64,000 nt of DNA from Paramecium octaurelia (GCA_905182995.1 CAJJDP010000043.1:248001-312000); one strand, 5' to 3'; positions 11,148 through 23,612 are shown, counted from the stretch's first letter. The notes: generated by a model not told the origin, from the letters alone. Numbers and translations are program-made.

Positions 11148-11754
11148 ATGATAAAAAGAGATAATTCCTCATTGATTGAAGACGAGTTGAATGAACTCTA
11201 TACTTGGGTTGATAGTGTTCCACTTTCCAGATCGAAAACCAAGATTGCCAAAGATTTTGCAGACGGAGTTCTGATGGCAGAAGTAGTTCATCACTTTCTA
11301 CCTAAATAAGTCGAATTATAGAATTATAGGGAAGCTACTTCACATTAATCTAAATTATCAAATTGGAACACTCTGAATACAAAAGTAATAACCTCTGATT
11401 CCATTTAGGAAGGTTTTCTAGAATCTTGGCTTTTAATTGACATAAAATGATATTGAACAGCTTATATCTGCATAAAATGGAGCCATTGAACGTGTTTTAA
11501 AGATTTTGAAACTTAAGATTCTGAACTATTAGGATATAGAAACTGTTGAACCATAGAAATCATCAGCCACAAACATTTCTATAAATAACAACCAATCCAC
11601 AATACAGGACTTGGAATAAAAAATAACAGATTAATAAGATATTATAGCCATTCTAGAACTCAAAATTAACAAACTTCAGTAATTAGTTAAGCTTAAGGAT
11701 AATAAAATATAGGCATTCTCTTCAAAACTTTAGGAATTAGGTTTCAGGTTTTGA
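11148..11754 (+). CDS. SPEF1/CLAMP-like calponin-homology protein
   Basis: Two exons (11148-11384, 11413-11754) give 192 residues. Residues 17-110 match the CH domain of sperm flagellar protein 1: LYTWVDSVPLSRSKTKIAKD, FADGVLMAEVVHHFLPKQVE, and SKLSNWNTLNTK then VFQNLGF. SPEF1 binds and bundles microtubules in axonemal central pairs and in cortical microtubules of ciliated cells. A coiled coil follows (DLEQKITDQQDIIAIL and onward). The intron ends GAAG, an AAG acceptor preferred over an in-phase-wrong TAG four bases earlier. Downstream at 11775 a Gln-rich open frame (MNINYLYQQIEHQHLQ) could be a further exon, but I found no intron that restores the frame. Confidence 0.85.
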
Positions 11755-11912
11755 TTTAGTTTATTTAATTATATATGAACATTAATTACTTATATTAATA
11801 AATTGAACACTAGCATTTATAGTTCCAGAAGATCAATAGAGTTGTTAAAACACTTAATACAGAAGTAAACATGATTCCTAAAAAATAAAAAGTAGAAATA
11901 TGAAAATTAATA

Positions 11913-13142
11913 ATGAATAATGAAATTCATAAAATAAACCCTTTGTAGAGAAACGCTTTCTAAGTAAAAGAAAGCAATTGCTTTAATAATATGAAAAAAC
12001 GACAATTTGATAACAATAGTTTGAGTAAAGAAAAAGAGAAATATTTTTAGAAAAAGTTAACCTTAAAATTATATCTTGGTTTCGATCAAATTTAATATTC
12101 AGAGCAACCAAATTGTTGTAAAATAATTTTAATTCCATTGCCATTCTCATAAAAATATCAGAAATTATATATAATTGATTCATTTTTCACTTGTAATGAG
12201 GATAAATCAAACTTTCAATGCACATGTTCATTCGATCTCTCAACAAATGAAAGTATTATTATTAACTAGACCTATGAATTTAAAAATTTAACAATATACA
12301 GTCTCTAATTAAATGCCAAACAATAATCCTTTATTATTTATCATTGCTTACAGAAAGATCTTACAATCAGAATGATAGATAATAAAACTATAGATGCTTA
12401 GATATATATTTATCAGCATTATTAAGAAGGAATAAATTTTCATTATCTCGAATTAATGATTATGATACCTTTAAATGATAGTGAATTTTTATAAAGAAAA
12501 ATGCTACAAAAGATATTCGACCATAAATTATCCTACTTGTTAAATCAAGGAAACGCAGCATATTATCAATTAAAATCACAGGCTCATTTCTTTATATTTT
12601 TGATCTATAGATTATTAACATATTTATTCACATGGACTTTAATGGATTTATACAGATTTCAAGTGATTATTGATATATGTATTAATATATATAAGTGAAC
12701 ATCTTTAAAATCTCTATTAATCTTTATAGATAAAGGATGAAAATACAAGATATGTTCGATCAATACATGATTTTCAGATAATATCAATTGTCTTTAATGT
12801 AATAATAGTGTTTCATTTAATATGGAATCCACTTAGTCAATTATGATTTAGATAAAATTAAAAAATATTATATAGTTAGTACAACTATTTCAACTATTAA
12901 TTTTTATTATGCTTCCAAAAAAGTTTGGCAGGACAATGCATATGGTTGGAGAGAATGCTTAAAATTAAGAAAGAATAAAACAATTAATACTTGATAACTT
13001 GATTGGAGAATATGCTCAAAATGATTAAGTAAATGCAAATGTATATATACAAATGAATTCTAGCTAATTACAGCATACACGGCAGACTTTTTTATATAAT
13101 ACAATTCATTAAATGCTATAAGAATTCTCAGGGAGGAGGTGA
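11913..13142 (+). CDS. membrane protein, exon structure unresolved
   Basis: A long open frame starts MNNEIHKINPLQRNAF and runs to about 12690 with a probably extracellular region (FFTCNEDKSNFQCTCSFD, several N-x-S/T sites) and then a hydrophobic segment (HFFIFLIYRLLTYLFTW). After a likely 37-51 nt intron come a second hydrophobic stretch near 12780 and a third near 12900, then a charged segment (ENAQNQERIKQLILDNLIGE) whose frame closes at 13142. The splice sites between these pieces are not certain, and the last part may instead be spliced to the coiled-coil gene that follows. No family recognised. Confidence 0.4.
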
Positions 13143-13253
13143 AGAAGGCTGTTCTCAAACCAAAAGAGGAAAAACTAATGTTGATTTAGAAATTAAATTA
13201 AAGAATCAGAAGTATTATGTTTAGCATTTTTAGAAGAACAATAAGAACATCAG

Positions 13254-14575
13254 ATGAAGAACATTTTAACATCTCAATAGGAAAACAATATTTAGGAAAA
13301 AAGACACGATACCAATTAATTGTCAGCATAAAAATAATAAGCAAACTAAATAAAATTAAAGACTGATTCAATCATTAATGATGAAAAGAGAAAATCTATA
13401 TATAAAGTCGATGGATCATTAGATGAATGGGGAGCTATAATAAAATATGATACTTTGTAATTTTAGAAAGAGGTTGAGCAAGAGAAGAAGAAAAAGATTA
13501 TTCATAAATAAAAGATTAAGGAGGATTTAGATAAGCAAATAGCAGAAAAAGAAAAAGTAAAATAAAAGGATAAATAAGACGAACTATTATATTATACAAC
13601 AAGTCAATAATAATTAAAGGATTTTGAAAGATTATAAGAGCAGAGAAATAAGTCAAGAAAATTAGAGGAAATGCAAGAAAAGATGATTAGAGATCAATAA
13701 GTTTATTTTAATAAAAAACAAAAGTAAATATTAAATTTGAACTAGGAAAGAATAAAATATATATGTAAAATAGTAGGAAGAGGAAATGCTTTTAAGAGTA
13801 AAATAGGAGATTAAGGCAGAGGATTAAGTAAATAAAAGAAAGAAGATGGAACAATTTGAAAAACTATAAGTAATATTGAAATAAAATGAAAATTTAAGAA
13901 TTAGAGTAAGATTATTAATATTCTTAGGCTAAAGAGGAGATAATTAAAAGCAAAGAGCAAGAACGATATTAACAAGAAATGTTCATGCTAAAGGATGAAA
14001 TGTAGAATTAAAGAAAGAGAAGAGAAAAATAAGATTAAATTAATTTAAATATTAACAATTATAGTTAGTAAGCAATAAGATTTAAGAGGAATAATTAGGA
14101 ATTAAATGAAACTTTGGATGATTACTGGCCAAATAATAAAAATGAGTATGTAAATTATTAAATTTCAGGAACAAAATAAGCAAAAGGGAAAAATAGTTTT
14201 AATTGTCGAGTGAATTAGAGAAATAGGTATTGGAGAAAAAAAGAAGATATACATAAGAAGAATCAGAAAAGAAAATCATCTTTGAAACCGAATTACAAGA
14301 ATAAAGGGATGTATAAAAATAAGAATAAGAGAGGAGAAATGTATTGAATGTTATGATTATAGAATATAAGATTGATGTACTAAAAGAATGCAGAAGAACT
14401 GAAGAAATAAATTGTATACGGATAGAATGGTTCACCTCTCAAAAGTAAACAAAATCCTTTTGAGAAGATGGGAGAGCAAGAATTATTATAGAATAAAAAA
14501 ATACTAAAAAGGATTGCAAATGATTCTTCATTGGGCATACAAGTGAAAAAGACCGAAATATCAATTCCTGAATGA
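13254..14575 (+). CDS. coiled-coil protein, TPH (trichohyalin/plectin-homology) type
   Basis: Charged helix throughout: KLKTDSIINDEKRKSIYKVD, KKIIHKQKIKEDLDKQIAEK, ERLQEQRNKSRKLEEMQEKM. It ends with a conserved-looking block MYQKNAEELKKQIVYGQNG before KTEISIPE and TGA. At least four small introns (22, 22, 23 and 34 nt) are needed. The pattern of long helix plus terminal 'ELKKQI' is that of TPH-domain axonemal proteins (MNS1, CFAP45/53 group), which sit inside doublet microtubules; this is inference from texture, not a family-level match. The start is uncertain: I use the ATG at 13254, but upstream coding (KESEVLCLAFLEEQQEHQ) is in frame and may join the preceding gene through a 51-nt intron. 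Confidence 0.6.
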
Positions 14576-14603
14576 TAAGTATTCAGTTATTATAATAATA
14601 ATT

Positions 14604-15362
14604 TCACCATTACTAAATTGCCTTCAATCCAATTTTAGTCATGTATTCTTTGGCTTTCTTTTGGTGTTCTCCTCTACATTTATAGAATCCCACAAAATTA
14701 ATTCCTGTCAAGCAAAAGGCAGTCATTGCTAAGACAGCCTAGTTTAGATGCTAATGTTTACATTGAACCATCTTAGACCAATTAAATCTAACAAGATTAA
14801 GATTCCCCAAGTCAATACAACACCAAATTAAGCAAACCAAAAGACATTTGAATTGAATGGATTAGGGATAAAATTAGCCACCTGAGATTCATATATCCAT
14901 TCCTCAGATCCATCTTCCTTTACTTCTGACCACCATCTCAAACCAACAAGTTTTCTATGTTACTGTCTATTACTACCTTCCGGTGATGTTCTTGACGGTC
15001 CAAAAATCAATTGCTGATAAAATCACTACGACGATAAAACAGTATGTGAGATTTAGTAAGCCTTCTGGAATGAAAAATCTATTTATAATGCTTGTTTTAC
15101 ACAAAGATGGCAAGACCCTTAAATAGACAATGAAACAATTATGAAAGAAAGGAAGGATCTGCTGTTTTTTGGGGGAGTGGTGGCATTGGAATGTTTACCT
15201 ATTGAGGTTATTGGACTTGAGAGACGGTGTTGGATGAGATTTGATTAACTTTCTTTTCGTCGTCTCCTAATTTGATGTTCACGTTGTCGAGGTCTGGGAT
15301 GGAATGTTATACATCTTATTGTTCATCTGCAATTTACTATTATGAGAGACATAGAATACCAT
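14604..15362 (-). CDS. TVP23: TVP23-family Golgi membrane protein
   Basis: Five exons; the first holds only the ATG, followed by a 23-nt intron. The core is diagnostic of TVP23/DUF846: HCLFKGLAIFV, CFIVVVILSAIDFWTVKNIT, GRKLVGLRWWSEVKEDGSEE, NPFNSNVFWFAQFGVV, then a last transmembrane pair ending GINFVGFYKCRGEHQKKAK. TVP23 proteins are small four-helix membrane proteins of the trans-Golgi network that act in vesicle traffic and in Yip family complexes. The hydrophilic N-terminus (about 70 residues, acidic then Pro-rich) is typical. It converges on the coiled-coil gene with 28 bp between the stops. Confidence 0.88.
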
Positions 15363-15586
15363 GTTGAGTTTATTAATTTAAATTAATTAAAACCCACAAT
15401 CTGGAGTATTGAATTCGTAATTCTATAAAAGGGAAATCACAAATTTAGTTGTATGTGATGATCAAGTATTCCGACTTCGTAAATTAAAGTTGTCGACAAT
15501 CTTCGCCAGTTCTGATCAAAAATATATAATTTTTGTATTTTGAATATTTTCTTTAATTTTGGATAATAAAATTTCAAAAATAATAT

Positions 15587-16592
15587 ATGAACCTTACAGT
15601 TTTCGACCTCTTTGCTTAAATCAAAGGATTGTACACTTGTAAGTCATTTCAGTTATTGTAGAGTAAAATTTAGAGGAATTTCATCAACGTTTTAAAGGAG
15701 ATGATGAATTCAAAAAAATTGCTAGATAAACTAAAATTCAAAAGAGTTAGCTCGACAGTTTGGAGGACAAGACAGCTTTGATTACCAGAATAAAAAAAAT
15801 CATCAATGAAAGCAAAACAGCACATAAAGATGCTTTATTCTCAGCAAAGAAATTTGAGATTGCTACTTAAGAAAAAGAAAAAGGTAATTGTAACAATCTA
15901 AATCAAGTTTTTAATGAAAATTCAAAATTGAAGAATCAAATTAAAACTTTAGAATCTTTCAGAAATACTCAAACAAATCAATTAAATGAATATTAAGAAA
16001 AATACAGCAAAGTAGTTGATGAGGAAAAATAAAAGAAAACAGAATTGGTTGAAGGATTCCAATAAGAAATCAAAGACATCTCCACTAAAATGGAAGAAGT
16101 CTCTAATGCCAAACACAAAAGTTAAGCTGAGAATGAAGCTTTGAAAGAAAAAATGAAAGAAATTCAAGAACATGTTGAAAAAAGAGATAAAATCTTTGAT
16201 GAAGAATTAAATAAATTAGGTAATATTAATCAATATTCATTTTAAAGATTCACAAAGAAAAGAAAGAGAAACCAAAATATTTGAATAAATCAATAACATA
16301 AGCTAATCTCTGGGCACTTCTGAAGGTTCTGAAGAATAATTGTAAAAAATTAAAGAAGAAGAAGCACTAGTGGAAGCTCATTTGAATCCACATCTATAGA
16401 AGGCAGAAGAATTCCAGCAAATTCTTGAGAAAACAAATCTATAATTTAATTTATACAAAGCTGAAACAGAAAAAGTATCATACCTTCGTCTATATAGCTC
16501 GCACAATCATGTAGAACTTTTGAGTAGAAGTCTTAAGCTTGCTAAAGAAAATGTGAGAAGTCTGACATCTACATTGTGGAATAAGCAAAAGA
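15587..16592 (+). CDS. taxilin-like coiled-coil protein (3' end uncertain)
   Basis: Start MNLTVFDLFAQIKGLYT, 23-nt intron, then almost continuous coiled coil: IQKSQLDSLEDKTALITRIK, VDEEKQKKTELVEGFQQEIK, ENEALKEKMKEIQEHVEKRD. The order (a run before 'EEEKKRKEL..F...I..I...ME', then 'EN..L.EK...', later 'LYKAETEKVSYL') resembles taxilins, syntaxin-binding coiled-coil proteins also found in ciliary transport. A second intron of 28 nt ends TTTTAAAG. The last secure codons are LWNKQKR at about 16592. Beyond this no TGA closes the frame before the next ATG at 16754, so one or more 3' introns are unresolved. Other long coiled-coil families fit nearly as well. Confidence 0.5.
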
Positions 16593-16753
16593 GGTATTTA
16601 ATTAATCTATTTCTTAGTATTAAACACTCTAAACTTAATTAAAACAAAAATAAGAGTAAGTAAATTCATTATTAACACTAAAGTAAACATTATAAAGTGG
16701 GTTATTATGAGTTATATTTAATGGAAAATTAATTATAAATATTATTATTAAAA

Positions 16754-16990
16754 AATGGACAATTAGTAAAAATAGTAACAACCAGACCAATATTTTTCTC
16801 TTTTTGCTTATCTTTAGAAAGATAATAGTGATCTATATGAAGCATTAATCGAAGGTCTTACTTAAATCAAGCTTTAAAAGTAACATCAAATTCATAAGTT
16901 AGGCCTAATGAAGAAGTACAATTTCTAGGAAATTTTCTTATTAATAGATCTTAAGAAAAAGGAAAGTGATACATTTTATATTTTGCATCT
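16754..16990 (+). CDS. small hypothetical protein (3' end uncertain)
   Basis: Open frame beginning MDNQQKQQQPDQYFSLFAYL and continuing DLYEALIEGLTQIKLQKQH, then GLMKKYNFQEIF. The texture is coding (amphipathic helices, Gln-rich start). The frame stays open past 17134 into the antisense of the CK1 gene, which is unlikely to be real coding, so either an intron near 16960 brings in a TGA or the two genes overlap at their 3' ends. Function unknown. Confidence 0.35.
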
Positions 16991-17133
16991 CTTTAAAATT
17001 AACATAACCCTACAGTTCGCTTTAATATTTAATAAGGAATTACTAAATAAATATTTATAATAAAATAAGAGAAATAGATTGGCAATCATTATTCCAAATT
17101 TAACCATAAAAAATATATTTGACAAATGCAATA

Positions 17134-18118
17134 TCATAATTTGGTCCAATCAAAAATACTATCATTTGGATATTTCATTCTTGTATAAAGATCTTTAAAT
17201 AATTTCTTTAACCAAACATAATCGGGTCTCTCTTCAAATTTTAGGCTTTTGCAATAATTGAAATAAATAGAAAATTCTTCTGGTAATCCATCACATAATT
17301 TTTCAATTGAAGTAGCAATCTTAGATTCAGCAATCTTTTCATATTTATCCTTCTTGTTATCTGTTTTCAAACCTTACCATGGCAATTATCCGTTTAAAAA
17401 ATAAACTAAAACATATCCAATGGCTTCTAAATCATCTCTTCTGCTCTACTCAACTCCCAAATGTGTATTTACACTAGCGTATCTAGCTGTTCCCGTTAAA
17501 CTTTTACCTTCTCTATATGGAATATGGAGATCTAAAAAAATGATACTTATTTTACTAGTTCTCTAATCTCTATATTTCTTAGATAGGCCAAAGTCAATAA
17601 TATAAATTATATCGCTCTTCTAAGTTAATCCAATTAGGAAATTGTCGGGTTTAATATCTCTATGAATTAGGTTTTTGCTATGAATAAATTCAATTCTCGA
17701 AAGCATCTATTATGCAATCATTAGGACTGTTTTTAATGAGAAATGCCTTTTGCACTAATTAAATAGATCTTCTAAATTTGGGCCAAGTAGTTCCATCACT
17801 AATATATTGTATTCTCCTTCGCTTCCAACCCAATAAGATTATGGAATACCCACTTAATTGATATTTAATTGATTTTACTTCCTCCTTGCAATACTTTATA
17901 GATCTTGCCCTCGAAGATTAATTAAGGATGTTTATTTGTAACGGCTTCCTAGATAAATAAAGTTGTCATACTAATTTAATAGCTACATCTTGTCCAGTTT
18001 ATTTACTTGTTCCTAAAAAGATTATTCAATGGGTTGTACCTAAAAAGATTTGGCCAAAGGAACCACTCCCAATTTTTTTATCGAAAGAAAATCCGAATTT
18101 ATTAAGTCCCACTAACAT
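17134..18118 (-). CDS. casein kinase 1 family protein kinase
   Basis: Spliced from about six exons. The start [20 protein letters not shown] gives the glycine loop (GSGSFGQ), then VAIKLEAVT with the ATP lysine, [15 protein letters not shown]-type catalytic loop near 17640, [15 protein letters not shown], and [20 protein letters not shown] with the CK1-specific ARYAS in place of APE. The C-lobe ends [20 protein letters not shown] then [16 protein letters not shown], the CK1 signature. CK1 enzymes phosphorylate primed Ser/Thr sites; ciliates have large CK1 families, so no specific role can be assigned. No long C-terminal tail is present. Confidence 0.9.
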
Positions 18119-18160
18119 TTTAAAATATACTTATAATTTATGTAAATTTAAAAGAATTTT

Positions 18161-20009
18161 TCATTCATCTAAACAGAAATAGTTACCACTTTGTTTCTAC
18201 TCTCTATCCAAAATGGAATCCATTTTATTGATTCTTGGTCTAAAGTTGGTTGGATCTAATCATTAAAAAGAGTGAGTATACCTCTTCTAAATGTAATATT
18301 AAGCACATTCAAGAACTTATTCATTCCTGTCAATAAATCTTCAGGTGCATTAGCAACACAAGCCTTGCCTGGTACACCATCATAGACTACGACTCTTGAG
18401 ATATAGAATGATGTTATTACTTATCTGCCAAATAAGTTGCCATAATGAAATCATGTTCAACAACGAATCCTGCTCTTTTAGTATTCATAATATATCTTTT
18501 AATTAACTTAGATGTGGCAACTCTCTATTCTGCATCTAAATAGGCAGAGGGTTCATCCAATAAATAAACCTCAGCTGGTTTACCTAATGCAAGAATCAAA
18601 GCAACTCTTTACAATTCACCTCCTGACAACTTCTTAACCTCATTATCTTCCAAGTCTTCAATTCTCAATGGCTTATATACATCAGTTTGGAATTAAGGAT
18701 TTCTATGACTATCCTGTAATTTAGATCTAAACAACTCTTAAACAGTTCCATCGAATGTTGGTGCAATCATTTATGGTTTGTAACTGACACTCAATCTGGG
18801 TACATCAACTGCATCTTTGTCCTTTCCTGCCAACATCTTGATGAATGTAGTTTTTCCAGTTCCATTTTCTCCCAACAAGACAACAATTTCTGAATTATTG
18901 AAACCTCCTGCTTTGATTTACAATGAAAATTCTCCTTACACCTTCTTCATGTCAGGATATTGATAGTTTTTCTTTTGTTTCTGATTCTCCAACATATCTA
19001 AATTATCCGAGATCTTGAAATTTAATTCGTAGTCTCTGAATCTCATATTTTCAGTTGGTACAAATCCAGCCAAGAATATATTGATACCTTCTCTTACTGA
19101 AAAAGGCATTGTCACTATACCATACGCTGTTTATTCACCATAAAGACAACAAATAAAGTCTGATAGATAATCTAAGATAGATAGATCATGTTCAACAACA
19201 ATAAGGTAATTGTTATCTCTCACTTGGTTTCTAATTATTCTAGATGCAACCACTCTTTATTTGATATCTAAATAAGATGTTGGTTCATCAAGCATTAAAC
19301 AATCACTTTCTGAAATACAAGCCATCAAAATTGCAAATCTTTACAATTCACCTCCTGACAACATGCTTATTTCTCTATCCAATAAATGATTCAATTCTAA
19401 ATCCTTTAACAATTACTCTGCTCTATTCAATTTATCCTTATTCTTAATGACATCTCCAACTTTCCCCTTGACTGCCTTACCAATAGAATCCACATATTGC
19501 GGTTTAATTACAGCCTTGACCTTACCCTCAAATACTTTTTGTAAATAGCTCTGTAATTCACTACCTCTAAAATACTTTAAGATCTGTTCGACTGTAGGTG
19601 GCTCTTTATATAAACCCAAATTAGGTTGTACTTTTCCACTTAGAATTTGCAATGCAGTTGACTTTCCAATACCATTGGTTCCAACTAACCCTAAAACTTA
19701 TCCTGGTCTAGGTGTTGGCAATCTATGCAATTTGAATGAGTTAGCTCCATATTAATGAGTCAATTCTTTAGATAAATCTTTGGGTAAATTGATAATCATG
19801 ATTGCCTTGAATGGGCATTTCTTTACACATATGGCACATCCAATGCATAATGATTCATTTATTGTGCAAGTTTTGCTTTACTTTGTAACCTCTATACACA
19901 ATTTCTCACTCTTATTGATTGGGCAATTCTTCTTGCATTCCAAAGCACAACGCTACGGTTTACATCTGTCCTTATTGATAATTGCAATTCTTAGCTTTGA
20001 TTCTTCCAT
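18161..20009 (-). CDS. ABCE1: ABCE1/RLI1 ribosome-recycling ATPase
   Basis: The N-terminal Fe-S domain ([46 protein letters not shown]) carries the eight cysteines of two 4Fe-4S clusters. NBD1 has Walker [15 protein letters not shown], signature LSGGELQRFAILMA and [16 protein letters not shown]2 has [29 protein letters not shown] and [16 protein letters not shown]. The C-terminus ends [16 protein letters not shown] ... SGNYFCLDE, as in eukaryotic ABCE1. The enzyme splits 80S ribosomes after termination. Two introns near the 3' end (one ending CAAG) are fixed by homology. This gene is the best proof that TAA/TAG encode Gln and that AAG acceptors are used. Confidence 0.97.
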
Positions 20010-20174
20010 TAATTAAATTCTTTAATTAATTTATATTTCTTTATCAATAAAATATTCCTATAATGAGATTTCTCCAATCTAGGAACAAATTAAAAACCAG
20101 TTCATCTCCTAATATAATGATCAATCTCTATGCATAGTATATCTAGATTTGGTTTCTTTTATTAATTGAAAAGA

Positions 20175-20736
20175 ATGGTTTTAACTGTAGAATCATCCAC
20201 ATTATCTAAAGTATCTTTTCAGAATAGATGTCTTGAATCGATAGAGAATTTTCAAAGTAAACAGAATGGGATTTGAAATTATAATATTCAGAAATTTTAG
20301 AATACTGATCTGAAGGCACTTTATCTAATGAGGAAATTGATTTAAAAAATAGCGAAATTTCGAAAGAAAGTTAGATTACTAACATATTTGTTGGAAAATG
20401 ATTTCTCTAATTAGTCCTTAGATATAATATTCAAATTAAACAACCTTTATAATGTTAATTTAAAAAGTATGTGAGATCAGATGATGGAGAGTAGAATCTC
20501 GTAAAATTATGTATGGATATTATAAATAGATTACGACTTTTAGAGAGGATCAACTTTTAAGTATGTGGGTCATGAAGTAACCGAAATATATTAAATGTAG
20601 GAACCTATGCATTTACAATTAACTTTTGAAGATCCTTGAGTTTGGGGAATGGAATCTGAAGATTCTAGGATGTTTAAAGGAGATGTAATAGAGGCTTATT
20701 TAAATAAAAAGATTATAATTAAATTATGCTTCTTGA
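20175..20736 (+). CDS. small hypothetical protein
   Basis: A spliced frame starting about MVLTVESSTLSKVSFQNR, then (after a probable 35-nt intron) LKALYLMRKLIQKIAKFRKK, VRLLTYLLENDFSNQSLD, a 28-nt intron, and YGYYKQITTFREDQLLSMWV, ending before the V-ATPase gene with 30 bp between. It reads as an all-helical basic protein. The first exon and its start are the weak points. No family recognised. Confidence 0.45.
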
Positions 20737-20766
20737 ATTAACATAAATATTTTTTATATCTTATTG

Positions 20767-23612
20767 ATGAGTTTCTTTAGATCAGAGACAATGGCATACT
20801 ATTAGATAATAGTGCCAAAGGAGAGTGCCTGGGAAGTGTTTAATGAGATGGGAAAATTGAGTATGGTAGGGAATGGAATATTTATTTAAGGTGTAAGTGG
20901 TGGACATGTCTCCAGATGAGCCTCATGTGAATAGGCCTTTTTATCAATACATAAGGAGGGCTGATGAAGTGATCAGTAAATTGAACGTATTGGAAGCTGA
21001 AATGTTGAAGTACAAAATAAAGAATCTGAAATGCTCTGATTATTAATAATTCTTAGAAAGAATGACCTTGTACACAAAGGACATCAATTAAAGTGAAGAT
21101 AAATGGTTTGATCTGATTGAGAGCACTTTGGATGAAAAATATTGTAATTATTTGTCTCGATCTTAAAGCTCAATTGATAGAACAGATTCAAAATTTAGAG
21201 TAAATCTCTGTTCGTAAAAACACCTTATTTGAACACAAGGCTGTCTTGATAAAATCAAAGGAAGTGTTAGGTCCAACATATTACACAAAGGGAAGGAATG
21301 TGGCCATAAATCCACAGATTGGAGGAGTACCAGAGCAACAGAAAGTAGCACAACCACGTATAAATTGTATGTAATAATGACTATAGTTTACAATCTGAAT
21401 TATTTGGTGGGAGTAGTAGACAGAGTAGAAGCTAATCGTTTTAAAAGAATGGTATTCAGAGCATCAAAAGGAAATGCTTGGATCGTGTTATCAGACATAG
21501 AATATTCACGAATTGATTCTTCATTAGAGACAGGCAACTTGGATTCCGATAAGTCAGCTGCAAAGAATTTGGAAAAGTAAAGAACAGTCTTTCTGATTGT
21601 GTACACAGGAGGAGGCCAAGACTTTTTGAGAGCCAAACTCAATAAAATATGCGATTCATTTAATTGTGCCAAATTTGTACTTCCAGATGATCCTTAACTC
21701 TTAGTCTAAAAAACATTAGAGTTGGATCGCTCTTTGGATGAATGTGACAATGTAATATCCCATTAATCTTTTAGTTATTGAGGTTGACATCAGGTAAAAT
21801 AAAGGAACTATTATTGGAGTATGCTTAGATATAGCCATAGTTGAAAATATCACTGTTGGAAATGAGTAAGTTATTGATGGTCAAAGAGAAAACACTATAT
21901 ACAAATTTAAACTATCTTTATCAAAAGGAAAGAATTTATATTGGGTTCTTTTGGGCACCCAAACATGTGGAAGGGGAATTGCATCATATGCTACACCAAT
22001 TGAGTGTTTCCCAAAGCAATACTTCAGTTGGATAAATTATTGAATTGGAACCACCTGAGAAAGTGCTCATACCCACTTACTTTAAGATAAATGAATTCAA
22101 CAATGTATTCCAGGAAATTGTTAACACTTACGGAATCCCTAGATATAAGGAAGTCAACCCTGGAATGTTTGCTGTTATGTTTTTCCCTTTCATGTTTGGT
22201 ATTATGTTTGGTGATATTGGTCATGGAGGTGTTCTGTTTGTTTTGGCATTCCTTTTAGTCAAAAATGCTGACACTTTAAAAAAACTTCCAGATTTTGCTG
22301 GCTTAGTTTAGGTCAGATACTTATTCCTATTGATGGGCTTGTGCGCACTCTATTGTGGTATTATTTATAATGACTTCATGTCTTTGACTTGGAATATATT
22401 TGGAAGTTGCTTTGAAAATGTCCCTGATTCTGAAGAAACCGTTTATATTCAAGGATGTACTTACCCTATTGGATTTGATCCTAAATGGTATATAGCAAGC
22501 AATGAATTGAACTTCTTCAATTCTTTCAAGATGAAGTTTGCAATCATTTATGGAGTCTCTCAAATGATTTTTGGTATTCTCTTAAAAGGAGTCAACAATC
22601 TGTATTTCAAAGATTACTTATCATTTATTTGTGAATTCCTCCCTCAAATGATATTTATGTGCATTACTTTTGGTTATATGGCAATAATGATCATGTTGAA
22701 ATGGGGATAGAGTTGGGAAGGTAGAACTGATAAGGCTCCTTCAATTATCAATGCAATGATCAATATCCCTCTATAAGGAGGTTCCACAGAAGGAAAACCA
22801 TTGTTTGACTTAGAGTCTCAAGAATCTCTTTAATAATCTATTCTATTTTGGTCATTCTTATGCATTCCTTGGATGCTTCTACCAAAACCAATTATCGAGG
22901 TTATCCAACACTATAGCGGAAAAAAGCATGAAAAGAAACCTTCAAGAGCACTTGAACCAAAAGATGAAAGCAAGGAAGTCTTGATGCCTATGTTATAGAG
23001 TTAAAAATCAATTAATTAGAGTGCTTTGGCCGAGGAACTAAGATTGTAATTAATCTAAAAGGAAAAAGAGAAGGAATTAAGAAGAAAACAATTGGAAGAA
23101 TAAAGACTCAAAGAATAAGCAGGAGAGGACGATCAGCAAAAAGATTAGCCTTAACAATTATTACCAAAGTAATCAGAAAAAAGTGGAGAACATGGACACG
23201 GACATGAGGAATTTGATATTGGAGAACTTGCTGTGCATTAAATTATTGAAACTATCGAATTCGTTCTTGGCTCTATTAGTAATACTGCATCATATTTGCG
23301 TTTATGGGCCTTATCGTTAGCACATGGACAATTGGCTAAAGTGTTTTTCGAGAAGTGCATTGGTGCAGGAATTGTCGATGGAAATGTAATTGTCTTAGTC
23401 ATTGGTTGGCCTGTATTCCTACATTGCACTATTGGAGGTATCTATATTTATATATGGTAGTTTTAATGTGCATGGATCTTATGGAATGTTTCTTACATGC
23501 TCTAAGATTGTAATGGGTAGAATTCTAAAGCAAATTTTATAAAGCTGATGGAATCAAATTTATGCCATTTTCATTCAAAGAAGTTTTAACTAATCAACCA
23601 AAAGATTAATGA
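20767..23612 (+). CDS. V-type H+-ATPase subunit a (V0)
   Basis: The start [20 protein letters not shown] opens the family's conserved N-terminus, followed by [20 protein letters not shown]. The membrane half has the expected segments: [40 protein letters not shown], and the signature [20 protein letters not shown] containing the essential arginine (YLR) that handles protons at the c-ring. It ends [11 protein letters not shown]. Several introns of 25-30 nt are spliced. Subunit a forms the proton half-channels of V0 in contractile vacuole, lysosome and trichocyst-related membranes in Paramecium (family knowledge); which compartment this paralog serves is not visible. A Gln/Lys/Glu-rich loop (about 22990-23190) lies between transmembrane segments. 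Confidence 0.95.

Noticed and set aside
19780-20016. Plus-strand ORF of 78 residues
   Set aside because: Antisense of the ABCE1 Fe-S domain.
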